Positions 4,508 to 11,714 of a stretch of DNA of 11,714 nt are shown piece by piece (the stretch's first letter is position 1; each line of letters begins with the position of its first letter). The stretch lies in contig URYM01000034.1 of the NCBI GenBank assembly GCA_900552095.1, forward strand, positions 1 to 11,714, written 5' to 3'. A program made the translations under genes and the position numbers. The stretch comes from an uncultured Blautia sp. GTDB lineage: Bacteria > Bacillota > Clostridia > Lachnospirales > Lachnospiraceae. A model generated the notes under the pieces. It did not search any database. It worked only from the letters and a program-made list of their open reading frames with translations, and was not told the origin of the DNA.

Positions 4508-6169
4508 ATGCCAAATAACAGAAAAGTGTACATTATCGGACATAAAAATCCGGATACGGATTCTATCTGCTCCGCAATCGCTTATGCGGATATAAAAAAC
4601 AGAACGGATAAAAGCCGGGTTTATGCAGCGCGCCGGGCGGGAAGTATTAATGGGGAAACAGATTATGTGCTGAAACGGTTTGGAGTGGAAGAGCCGCCTT
4701 TTGTTCCGGACGTGGGAACCCAGGTGCAGGATATGGATATTCACAAGACAGAAGGGGTCTCTGGAAATATTTCTCTGAAACGGGCCTGGTATATGATGAA
4801 GGATCAGAATGCGGTGACGCTTCCCATCACAGATGATGAGCAGCATCTGGAGGGACTGATCACCATTGGTGATATTGCAAAATCCTATATGGATGCTTAT
4901 GATAATACGATCCTGGCAAAATCGAAAACCCAGTATGAGAGTATTGCGGAGACGCTGGATGGAAAGGTGCTGGTGGGGAATCCCCAGGAGTACTATGTGG
5001 AGGGAAAAGTTCTGATCGGGGCGGTCCATCCGGATATGCTGGGGCATTATATCAGCAAGGGAGATATGGTGATCCTGGGAAACCGGGCGGAAGATCATCT
5101 GTGTGCCCTGGAGATGGATGCAAAATGTCTGATCGTCTGTCTGGACTCCCAGGTCTCTCCTCTGATTACCCGCTATGCGCAGGAGAAGGAATGTGTGATT
5201 ATCACCACGCCGTACGATACGTTTACGGTGGCCAGGCTGATCAATCAGAGTATACCGGTTAAATTCCTGATGAAGACAAAGAATCTGATCACGTTCCGTA
5301 CCGATGATTTTACAGACAGGATCGGGGATATTATGAGAAAGAACCGGTACCGTGCGTTTCCGGTACTGAATCAGAAGGGGCAGTATGTGGGAACGATCGG
5401 CCGCCGGGATCTTCTGAGTGTGCGTCAGAAGCAGATGATCCTGGTGGATCACAATGAGAAAAGCCAGGCAGTAGATAATATAGAAGAAACAGAGATCTTG
5501 GAAATCATCGACCATCATCGCCTGGGCCTTTTGGAGACCATCCATCCGGTGTATTTCAGAAATCAGCCGGTGGGTTGTACTGCCACTATTATGTACCAGA
5601 TTTACCAGGAGAAGGGGCTGGATATTCCCAGACAGATCGCAGGACTGCTCTGTTCTGCCATTATTTCTGATACGCTTCTGTTCCGTTCACCCACCTGTAC
5701 CAGCTATGACCGGGAGGCGGCGGAGGCGCTTTCTGCTATTGCCGAGGTAGATATGGAGGCGCTGGCTTCGGAAATGTTCCGGGCGGGAAGTGATCTGAGC
5801 GATAAGTCTTCCCAGGATATTTTCTATCAGGACTTCAAAAAATTTAACTGTGAGAAGATCCGCCTTGCGGTGGGACAGATTAACTCTATGTCCAGGGAGA
5901 ATCTGGAAAGCATCCGGGAACGGCTGATCCCTTACATGCAGGAGGAGTTTAAGGATCTGAGTGTGGAATATCTGTTCTTCATGCTGACTGATATTCTGGA
6001 TAAATCCACAGAACTGCTCTGCTTTGGTCCGGGAGCGGAGGAACTGGCAGAAGAAGCGTTTCATGAGAAGGTGGAAGACAGAGTCTGCCGTTTGAACGGC
6101 ATTGTGTCCAGGAAGAAGCAGCTGATTCCGGCTCTTATTGAGGCGATCCACCGTCAGAATCAGGAGTAA
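4508..6169 (+). CDS. manganese-dependent inorganic pyrophosphatase with CBS and DRTGG domains (family II)
   Basis: The enzyme hydrolyses pyrophosphate to two phosphates in the cytoplasm. At 553 residues it is the long, regulated form of the DHH-family enzyme; the short form is about 310. The catalytic DHH part is split: GHKNPDTDS (11-19, metal ligands H12, D16, D18) at the N-terminus, then a regulatory insert of CBS domain (about 65-130), DRTGG domain (about 135-245) and second CBS domain (about 250-305), then the rest of the catalytic domain with DHN (314-316), DHH (335-337) and D388. The DHHA2 domain ends with SRKKQ (534-538), the substrate-binding motif. All key residues are present. In characterised relatives the CBS pair binds adenine nucleotides (AMP/ADP inhibit, ATP or diadenosine polyphosphates activate), and I infer the same here. 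AAAGGAG lies nine bases before ATG. The flavin reductase-like gene follows after three bases. Confidence 0.95.
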   Translation: MPNNRKVYIIGHKNPDTDSICSAIAYADIKNRTDKSRVYAARRAGSINGETDYVLKRFGVEEPPFVPDVGTQVQDMDIHKTEGVSGNISLKRAWYMMKDQNAVTLPITDDEQHLEGLITIGDIAKSYMDAYDNTILAKSKTQYESIAETLDGKVLVGNPQEYYVEGKVLIGAVHPDMLGHYISKGDMVILGNRAEDHLCALEMDAKCLIVCLDSQVSPLITRYAQEKECVIITTPYDTFTVARLINQSIPVKFLMKTKNLITFRTDDFTDRIGDIMRKNRYRAFPVLNQKGQYVGTIGRRDLLSVRQKQMILVDHNEKSQAVDNIEETEILEIIDHHRLGLLETIHPVYFRNQPVGCTATIMYQIYQEKGLDIPRQIAGLLCSAIISDTLLFRSPTCTSYDREAAEALSAIAEVDMEALASEMFRAGSDLSDKSSQDIFYQDFKKFNCEKIRLAVGQINSMSRENLESIRERLIPYMQEEFKDLSVEYLFFMLTDILDKSTELLCFGPGAEELAEEAFHEKVEDRVCRLNGIVSRKKQLIPALIEAIHRQNQE

Positions 6170-6172
6170 GAG

Positions 6173-6769
6173 ATGAAAAAACAGGAATGGAAACCTGCAA
6201 AGAAGCAGGAGTGGAGAGCCGGAAATATGCTTTATCCCCTTCCTGCGGTGCTGGTGAGCGCAGCAGACGGGAAAGGGAGGGATAATCTGATCACCATAGC
6301 CTGGGCCGGAACGGTCTGTACCAATCCTCCCATGGTGTCAGTCTCTGTGCGGCCGGAGCGGTATTCGTATGCGATGCTGAAGGAGACGGGAGAATTCGTG
6401 ATCAACCTTACTACGGAAGATTTGGCTTTTGCCACAGATTACTGCGGTGTGCGCTCAGGCAGAGATGAGGATAAGTTTGCGTCTCTGGGGCTTCACAGGG
6501 AGAAAGCGTCCCGGGTAAAGGCGCCTCTTCTTGCCGAAGCGCCGGTGAATATCGAGTGCAGAACAGAACAGGTACTTGAACTGGGCAGCCATCATATGTT
6601 TGTGGCCCGGGTGCTTGCCGTTCATGTGGATGAGCGGCTGCTGGATGAGAAGGGAAAGCTCCATCTGGAGAAGTCCCGTCCCATTGTATACTCGCACGGA
6701 GAGTATTACGGGCTGGGAGAGATGCTGGGTACTTTTGGATACAGCGTGAAAAAGCGGAGAAAAAAATAA
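6173..6769 (+). CDS. flavin reductase-like protein (FMN-binding split barrel)
   Basis: This is a 198-residue protein of the flavin reductase family with the FMN-binding split-barrel fold. After a 15-residue basic leader it shows the family pattern: YPLPAVLVSA (strand at about 22-31), DNLITIAWAGTVCTNPPMVSVSVRP (38-62), the RYSYAMLKETGEFVINL segment, and the DKFASLGL helix of the second half. Members reduce or bind FMN; many clostridial ones are annotated flavoredoxin-like, and the true electron partner here cannot be read from the sequence. The start at 6173 uses an AGGAG (6161-6165) that lies inside the last codons of the pyrophosphatase gene, only three bases separate the two genes, and a terminator follows, so the two are one operon. 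No functional link between pyrophosphate hydrolysis and flavin reduction is evident. Confidence 0.88.
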   Translation: MKKQEWKPAKKQEWRAGNMLYPLPAVLVSAADGKGRDNLITIAWAGTVCTNPPMVSVSVRPERYSYAMLKETGEFVINLTTEDLAFATDYCGVRSGRDEDKFASLGLHREKASRVKAPLLAEAPVNIECRTEQVLELGSHHMFVARVLAVHVDERLLDEKGKLHLEKSRPIVYSHGEYYGLGEMLGTFGYSVKKRRKK

Positions 6770-6778
6770 GAAAGCCAG

Positions 6779-6826
6779 TGTGCAGATGTCAGGCACCCGA
6801 AGAGGGCGCGGCATCTGCGCATTTTT
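6779..6826 (+). terminator. rho-independent terminator after the flavin reductase gene
   Basis: Bases 6779-6790 pair with 6810-6821 over 12 bp including two G-U pairs, with a possible inner CCC/GGG helix, and are followed by TTTTT (6822-6826). It lies ten bases after the stop codon and closes the pyrophosphatase-flavin reductase operon. Confidence 0.88.
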
Positions 6827-7003
6827 GCGTTAAGGAGAGAGATATAACCGGGTGAAATGATAAAATGAATTATTAGTTATAAAAAACTGCAAGATATTGC
6901 GGGAAATAGACCAAAAATCTTTGATATACGGATTGAAAATTGATAAAAATAAATAGAAATGAATGATAAGACACATAAACTTGCATTTTTTGCGATTTTC
7001 CTC
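6827..7003 (+). other. AT-rich intergenic region upstream of gdhA, no gene seen
   Basis: About 175 bases that are much richer in A and T than the flanking genes. I see no credible coding sequence; ORFs on the minus strand have no family resemblance and lack a suitable ribosome binding site. It contains a possible distal gdhA promoter (6921-6949) and a small GCAA-GATA-TTGC repeat (6889-6900). Confidence 0.55.
6921..6949 (+). promoter_or_regulatory. possible distal promoter of gdhA
   Basis: TTGATA (6921-6926, five of six) and TAAAAA (6944-6949, four of six, preceded by TG) are 17 bp apart. In such AT-rich DNA chance matches are common, so this is weak. Confidence 0.25.
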
Positions 7004-7032
7004 TTGTGCTTTAAAAATGTTGGTGCTATAAT
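7004..7032 (+). promoter_or_regulatory. main promoter of gdhA, extended -10
   Basis: TTGTGC (7004-7009), a 17-bp spacer, and TGC-TATAAT (TATAAT at 7027-7032) give a good sigma-A promoter with an extended -10. The expected start, about 7039, leaves a leader of roughly 55 bases before the gdhA ATG, with AGAGGAG at 7081-7087. Confidence 0.75.
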
Positions 7033-7039
7033 GTAGCAC
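7023..7039 (+). promoter_or_regulatory. operator-like dyad over the gdhA -10 box
   Basis: GTGCTA (7023-7028) and TAGCAC (7034-7039) are a perfect 6-bp inverted repeat around a five-base centre, enclosing the -10 hexamer. A second arm pair, TGTGCT (7005-7010) and AGCACA (7035-7040), links the -35 region to the start site. A repressor bound here would block the polymerase. I cannot name the regulator. Confidence 0.45.
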
Positions 7040-7068
7040 AGAAACGCAACAAGAAATAAGCGGCATGA

Positions 7069-8430
<1,362 letters not shown>

Positions 8431-8525
8431 ATTTCCTTTGATAGATGGAGGCGGGGTTTCCCATTTTTCCCCGTATCTCCAAACTTAACAGACTCCTGAC
8501 AGAATGTGAGGATCAACAAGCGGAG

Positions 8526-8576
8526 GAACTGCTGTCACGACAGAGAAATTATCTGTTTTGACAGCAGTTCTTTTTT
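8526..8576 (+). terminator. rho-independent terminator of gdhA
   Basis: GAACTGCTGTCA (8526-8537) pairs perfectly with TGACAGCAGTTC (8559-8570), a small GACAG/CTGTT helix can form in the loop, and TTTTTT follows (8571-8576). It lies about 95 bases after the gdhA stop and directly against the dinB stop. On the minus strand no U-tract follows the stem, so it chiefly serves gdhA. Confidence 0.85.
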
Positions 8577-8577
8577 G

Positions 8578-9765
8578 TTAAAATCCCCGGTGAATGGCAT
8601 CTTTTCCGTAACGTTTCCGGATCTGATCCAGAGCTTCGTCCAGATTTTTCTGTTTCTGGGTCTGGGGTTTCTGAAGATCAAAAAGAGAAAGCTGCACGGG
8701 AGTGTCTGGATCCGAGAGTTTTCCGGTGCGGATACCGAGAAGACGGATGGGTTCCCCGTTCCACAGAGAGTCAAAGAGGTAAAAGGCAGTACGGCAGATC
8801 ACATCCGAGGTCTGGGTGGGGGAATTGAGCTGCATCTGGTGAGAGACTTTTTCAAAGCTGCTGTATTTGATCTCCACGCAGACAGCAGAAGCAAATTTCT
8901 GGTCGGCCCGCAGCCGTCCGGCTACTTTTTCAGCAAGAGAGCGGAGAATTTTTCCGGCTTCTTCCCGATCTGTGACATCAGAAGAGAGGGTGACCGAGTT
9001 GCCCACGCCCTTTAATTTTGCAGGGCAGCTGGTCACCGGGGTCTCGTCCAGCCCGTTGGCGTATTCCCAAAGAAGCCGTCCGTGGCTTTTCAGGTGCAGC
9101 GTGATCAGATCCGGGTCGGAGTTTGCCAGATCACCGATGGTGCGGATCTCCAGTTTGCGAAGGACAGAAGCGGAGGAATGTCCGGCCATAAACAGGTGTT
9201 CGATGGGAAGCGGCCAGAGTTTTTCCGGGATCTGGGAGGGCCAGAGGGTATGGGTTTTGTCGGGTTTTTCAAAGTCGGAGGCCATTTTTGCCAGGACGCG
9301 GCTGGAAGATATGCCCACATTGACGGTGAAGCCAAAGCGTTCTTTTACGGAAGCGCGGATGAAGGCGGCGCCTTCTTCGGGGGAGGAATATCTGTGGGCA
9401 ATTCCGGTGAAATCCAGAAAGCATTCGTCGATACTTACCTGTTCCAGATCAGGAGTAAGGGTTTTCAGAAAATCCATCAATTCCCTGCTCCTGGCAGCAT
9501 AAAGAGTGTGGTTGGGCGGAACAATGGTAAGGGAGGGACATTTGCGGAGCGCGGAAGCGATCGGCTCGGCGGTGCGGATCTGATACCGCGTTTTTGCGCT
9601 CTGGGATTTGGCCAGTACGATCCCGTGTCTGGTGGAACGGTCGCCTCCTACGATAGCAGGGATTGTCCGTATATCCGGGCTGTCTGGATCTTCCTTGAGA
9701 AGTTCCAGGGCTGTCCAGCTTAAGTAGGCAGAATTTACATCAATATGAAAAATGATCCGGCTCAT
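8578..9765 (-). CDS. dinB: DNA polymerase IV (Y-family translesion polymerase)
   Basis: This is a 395-residue error-prone Y-family polymerase that copies past damaged bases. The catalytic metal ligands are present: D9 (HIDVNSAYLSW) and D113-E114 (SIDECFLDFT). The palm and fingers run to about 165, thumb helix-hairpin-helix follows at about 205-240 (TIGDLANSDPDLI), and the little-finger domain covers about 255-350. QLSLFD (358-363) is a good beta-clamp binding motif. The N-terminal motif is a variant: E. coli DinB has D-M-D-x-F-F, here D-V-N-S-A-Y, so Y14 should act as the steric gate. This variant is one I associate with clostridial DinB proteins. AGGAGG (complement of 9776-9781) stands ten bases before ATG. 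The gene lies tail to tail with gdhA and head to head with the shikimate kinase gene. A candidate LexA box lies in its promoter region. Confidence 0.95.
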   Translation of the reverse strand: MSRIIFHIDVNSAYLSWTALELLKEDPDSPDIRTIPAIVGGDRSTRHGIVLAKSQSAKTRYQIRTAEPIASALRKCPSLTIVPPNHTLYAARSRELMDFLKTLTPDLEQVSIDECFLDFTGIAHRYSSPEEGAAFIRASVKERFGFTVNVGISSSRVLAKMASDFEKPDKTHTLWPSQIPEKLWPLPIEHLFMAGHSSASVLRKLEIRTIGDLANSDPDLITLHLKSHGRLLWEYANGLDETPVTSCPAKLKGVGNSVTLSSDVTDREEAGKILRSLAEKVAGRLRADQKFASAVCVEIKYSSFEKVSHQMQLNSPTQTSDVICRTAFYLFDSLWNGEPIRLLGIRTGKLSDPDTPVQLSLFDLQKPQTQKQKNLDEALDQIRKRYGKDAIHRGF

Positions 9766-9792
9766 AAGACGATTTCCTCCTCTTTTTTCTTA

Positions 9793-9814
9793 AGTATATC
9801 AGAAACTATGTTCG
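9793..9814 (-). promoter_or_regulatory. dinB promoter region with candidate LexA (SOS) box
   Basis: Read on the plus strand, 9801-9814 is AGAAACTATGTTCG, matching eight of ten specified bases of the Firmicute LexA consensus CGAAC-N4-GTTCG, with one half-site (GTTCG) perfect. It lies just upstream of a minus-strand -10 TATACT (complement of 9793-9798), the right place to repress dinB. No good -35 is visible, only a T-rich stretch. Confidence 0.42.
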
Positions 9815-9873
9815 AAAAAAAGAGAAAAGCCCGGAAAAAACAGGGAGAAATTGCGGGGAATCGCCGGCTTTAC

Positions 9874-9902
9874 TTGAAAAGTACAGGTTGCTGTGATAGA
9901 AT
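9874..9902 (+). promoter_or_regulatory. promoter of the shikimate kinase-murA genes
   Basis: TTGAAA (9874-9879, five of six) and TAGAAT (9897-9902, five of six) are separated by exactly 17 bp, with TG one base before the -10. The start site would be about 9909, leaving a leader of some 38 bases. Confidence 0.7.
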
Positions 9903-9946
9903 AAAAATATCCAGCAGAAGTAAAACTTAAACTGGAAAGGGATTTT

Positions 9947-10444
9947 ATGAAAGAAAATATAGTATTGATAGGGATGCCCGGTGTTGGTAAGAGCACGATA
10001 GGTGTGATTCTGGCCAAGGAGCTGGGCTTTCAGTTTGTAGATTCTGATCTTCTGATCCAGAAGCAGGAGAAACGCCTGCTTAAGCAGATCATAGAAGAGG
10101 AAGGAATTGACGGATTTATCCGGATTGAAAATCAGGTGAATTGTTCCATTGCGCCCCAGAGGGCTGTGGTTGCCACGGGGGGAAGTGTGGTGTACGGCCG
10201 TGAAGCGATGGAGCATTTTAAGAAGACAGGTAAGATTATTTATCTGAAGCTGTCTTATGAGAGCCTGAAAAAACGGTTGGGAAATCTTCACGGGAGAGGT
10301 GTGATCATCCGGGAAGGACAAACGCTTCTTGATATTTACAGAGAGAGGATTTCTCTTTATGAGCAGTATGCGGATTTGATTATTGACGAAGAAAATAAGG
10401 ACATCGAGGCGACTTTACAGACAATCGTGGATAACCTGAAGTGA
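9947..10444 (+). CDS. aroK: shikimate kinase
   Basis: Shikimate kinase phosphorylates shikimate with ATP, the fifth step of the chorismate pathway to aromatic amino acids. The 165-residue protein has normal length. It shows the Walker A motif GMPGVGKST (9-17), DSD (32-34) for shikimate and magnesium binding, and the lid and C-terminal R-x-x-x-Y pattern (YRERISLYEQYADLII, about 131-146). Two sites differ from the common form: FRxxE reads FIRIE (57-61), and the GGG loop reads ATGGS (76-80). The lid lacks the usual RPLL and has HGRGVI (116-120). These may be lineage variants; a different small-molecule kinase of this P-loop family is possible but less likely. GGAAAGG lies six bases before ATG. 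It has its own promoter and is followed 60 bp later by murA without a visible terminator, so the two are probably cotranscribed. Confidence 0.85.
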   Translation: MKENIVLIGMPGVGKSTIGVILAKELGFQFVDSDLLIQKQEKRLLKQIIEEEGIDGFIRIENQVNCSIAPQRAVVATGGSVVYGREAMEHFKKTGKIIYLKLSYESLKKRLGNLHGRGVIIREGQTLLDIYRERISLYEQYADLIIDEENKDIEATLQTIVDNLK

Positions 10445-10504
10445 CGGCTCGCAATGGGGGGACCATTTGGGGCATTGAGTATAAATCAATTCATGAGGTG
10501 AACT

Positions 10505-11687
10505 ATGGAACAGTATGTAATTAAAGGAGGCAGTCCTCTGGTAGGAGAAGTTGAGATCGGAGGAGCCAAAAATGCGGCGCTCGGTATTCTGGCAGCGGCT
10601 ATTATGACGGATGAGACCGTTACACTGGAAAATCTGCCCGATGTAAATGATATTAATGTACTTCTGGAAGCGATTGAAGGGATCGGTGCGGCGGTACAGC
10701 GGACAGACCGCCATACCGTCAGGATCAACGGGTCTACGATTGGCGCGGTGAGCGTAGATTATGACTATATCAAAAAGATCAGGGCTTCCTATTATCTTCT
10801 GGGAGCGCTGCTTGGCAAGTATAAGCAGGCGGAAGTTCCGCTTCCCGGCGGATGTAATATCGGAAGTCGTCCGATCGACCAGCATCTGAAGGGTTTTCGC
10901 GCGCTGGGAGCTACCGTTCAGATCCAGCACGGAGCTATTGTGGCACAGGCAAAGGATGGGCTTAAGGGGGCACACATTTTCCTGGATATGGTGTCTGTTG
11001 GGGCAACGATCAATATCATGATGGCGGCCGCCATGGCGAAAGGAAATACGATCATTGAAAATGTGGCGAAGGAGCCTCATGTAGTTGATGTGGCAAATTT
11101 CCTGAACAGCATGGGGGCCAGCGTAAAGGGCGCAGGAACAGATGTGATCCGAATCAAAGGAGTGGAAAAACTTCATGCCAGCATCTATGGCATTGTGCCG
11201 GACATGATCGAGGCCGGAACATATATGTTTGCAGCGGCAGCTACGAGAGGAGATATTCTGGTAAAGAATGTGATTCCAAAGCATCTGGAGGCGATAACGG
11301 CAAAATTAGAAGAGATCGGGTGTGAGGTACAGGAGTTTGACGATGCGGTTCGGGTAATTGCAAAAAACCGGCTGGGAAGAACCCATGTAAAGACTCAGCC
11401 CTATCCCGGATATCCCACAGATATGCAGCCGCAGATCGCGGTGGCTCTTTCTCTGGCAAAGGGAACCAGTATCGTGACAGAGAGCATCTTTGAAAACCGC
11501 TTTAAATATGCGGACGAACTGGCCAGAATGGGCGCTGTTGTGAAGGTGGAGGGAAATACAGCCATTATCGACGGCGTGGAGAATCTGACAGGCGCAAGGA
11601 TCAGTGCACCGGATCTGAGAGCCGGAGCAGCGCTTGTGATTGCCGGGCTGGCGGCAGATGGCGTTACGGTTGTGGATGATATCGTCT
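10505..11687 (+). CDS. murA: UDP-N-acetylglucosamine 1-carboxyvinyltransferase (MurA), 3' truncated
   Basis: MurA transfers enolpyruvate from phosphoenolpyruvate to UDP-GlcNAc, the first committed step of peptidoglycan synthesis. About 394 codons are present of roughly 420-430. The start is at 10505, with GAGGTG just upstream. Conserved features are GGAKNAAL with K22-N23, the active-site loop PGGCNIGSRPID with C117 (Cys115 of the E. coli enzyme, the target of fosfomycin), the VPDMIEAGTY region, and PYPGYPTDMQPQ with D306 (catalytic Asp305 in E. coli). The reading frame runs into the adapter at 11688, so the final segment with the expected DRGYE-type motif is missing because the library molecule ends, not because the gene is broken. 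Residues after VVDDIV (SVSYTHLRA) are adapter translation. Firmicutes often have two MurA proteins; which one this is cannot be settled here. Confidence 0.95.
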
Positions 11688-11714
11688 CTGTCTCTTATAC
11701 ACATCTCCGAGCCC
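11688..11714 (-). other. Illumina Nextera Read 2 adapter, reverse complement (artefact)
   Basis: CTGTCTCTTATACACATCT (11688-11706) is the reverse complement of the Tn5 mosaic end, and CCGAGCCC (11707-11714) continues into the Read 2 tail. The 27 bases are the exact inverse complement of 22-48. Native sequence ends at about 11687. Confidence 0.98.

Noticed and set aside
4487..5545. 352-codon minus-strand ORF opposite the pyrophosphatase
   Set aside because: Rich in His, Ile and Arg as expected of an antisense shadow; the plus strand is an intact DHH/CBS enzyme.
6927..6941. CodY box upstream of gdhA
   Set aside because: Only the right half (TTGAAAATT) fits; nine of fifteen positions match overall, as expected by chance in AT-rich DNA.
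8447..8480. First terminator of gdhA (GGAG-CGGGG / CCCCG-CTCC)
   Set aside because: The stem has an unequal internal loop and no U-tract follows; the 12-bp hairpin with T6 at 8526-8576 is a far better terminator.
10453..10467. AATGG/CCATT hairpin between shikimate kinase and murA as a terminator
   Set aside because: Five-bp stem without a U-tract, too weak to terminate; the two genes are more likely cotranscribed.

Overview
The window reads as an ordinary chromosomal segment of an endospore-forming, low-G+C-lineage Firmicute, most likely a gut Lachnospiraceae relative (moderate confidence). The grounds are the spoIID-spoIIQ sporulation pair, a CBS/DRTGG family II pyrophosphatase, a hexameric glutamate dehydrogenase of the clostridial type, strong AGGAGG-like ribosome binding sites and dense packing of short operons. 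Both ends are not biological: bases 1-48 are an Illumina Nextera Read 2/i7 adapter with an index, and 11688-11714 are the reverse complement of the same adapter. Native sequence is therefore about 49-11687, and the genes at both ends are cut by the library fragment boundary.

Layout. 50-1256 (+): 3' end of spoIID, then spoIIQ, whose peptidase domain has lost its metal ligands. 1447-2813 (+): a small GIY-YIG protein whose stop overlaps the start of a FliB-type lysine N-methylase. 2800-4376 (-): a hemolysin III/PAQR membrane protein, overlapping the methylase tail to tail, and upstream of it a two-domain S1 RNA-binding protein separated by a 21-bp perfect hairpin terminator. 4508-6769 (+): CBS-containing manganese pyrophosphatase plus a flavin reductase-like protein, coupled and ended by a terminator. 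7096-8430 (+): glutamate dehydrogenase (gdhA) behind an AT-rich regulatory region with a dyad laid over the -10 box. 8578-9765 (-): DNA polymerase IV with a candidate LexA box. 9947-11687 (+): shikimate kinase followed by MurA, the latter cut by the adapter.

The genes are mostly housekeeping: sporulation engulfment (SpoIID, SpoIIQ), cell wall precursor synthesis (MurA), aromatic amino acid synthesis (shikimate kinase), nitrogen assimilation (GdhA), pyrophosphate removal, and translesion synthesis. I see no CRISPR array, tRNA, rRNA, phage, insertion sequence or defence system. I did not find a convincing new multi-gene system. The best leads are regulatory: a hairpin that buries the spoIIQ ribosome binding site only in transcripts reading through from spoIID, the gdhA operator-like dyad, and overlapping divergent promoters at 4430-4478.
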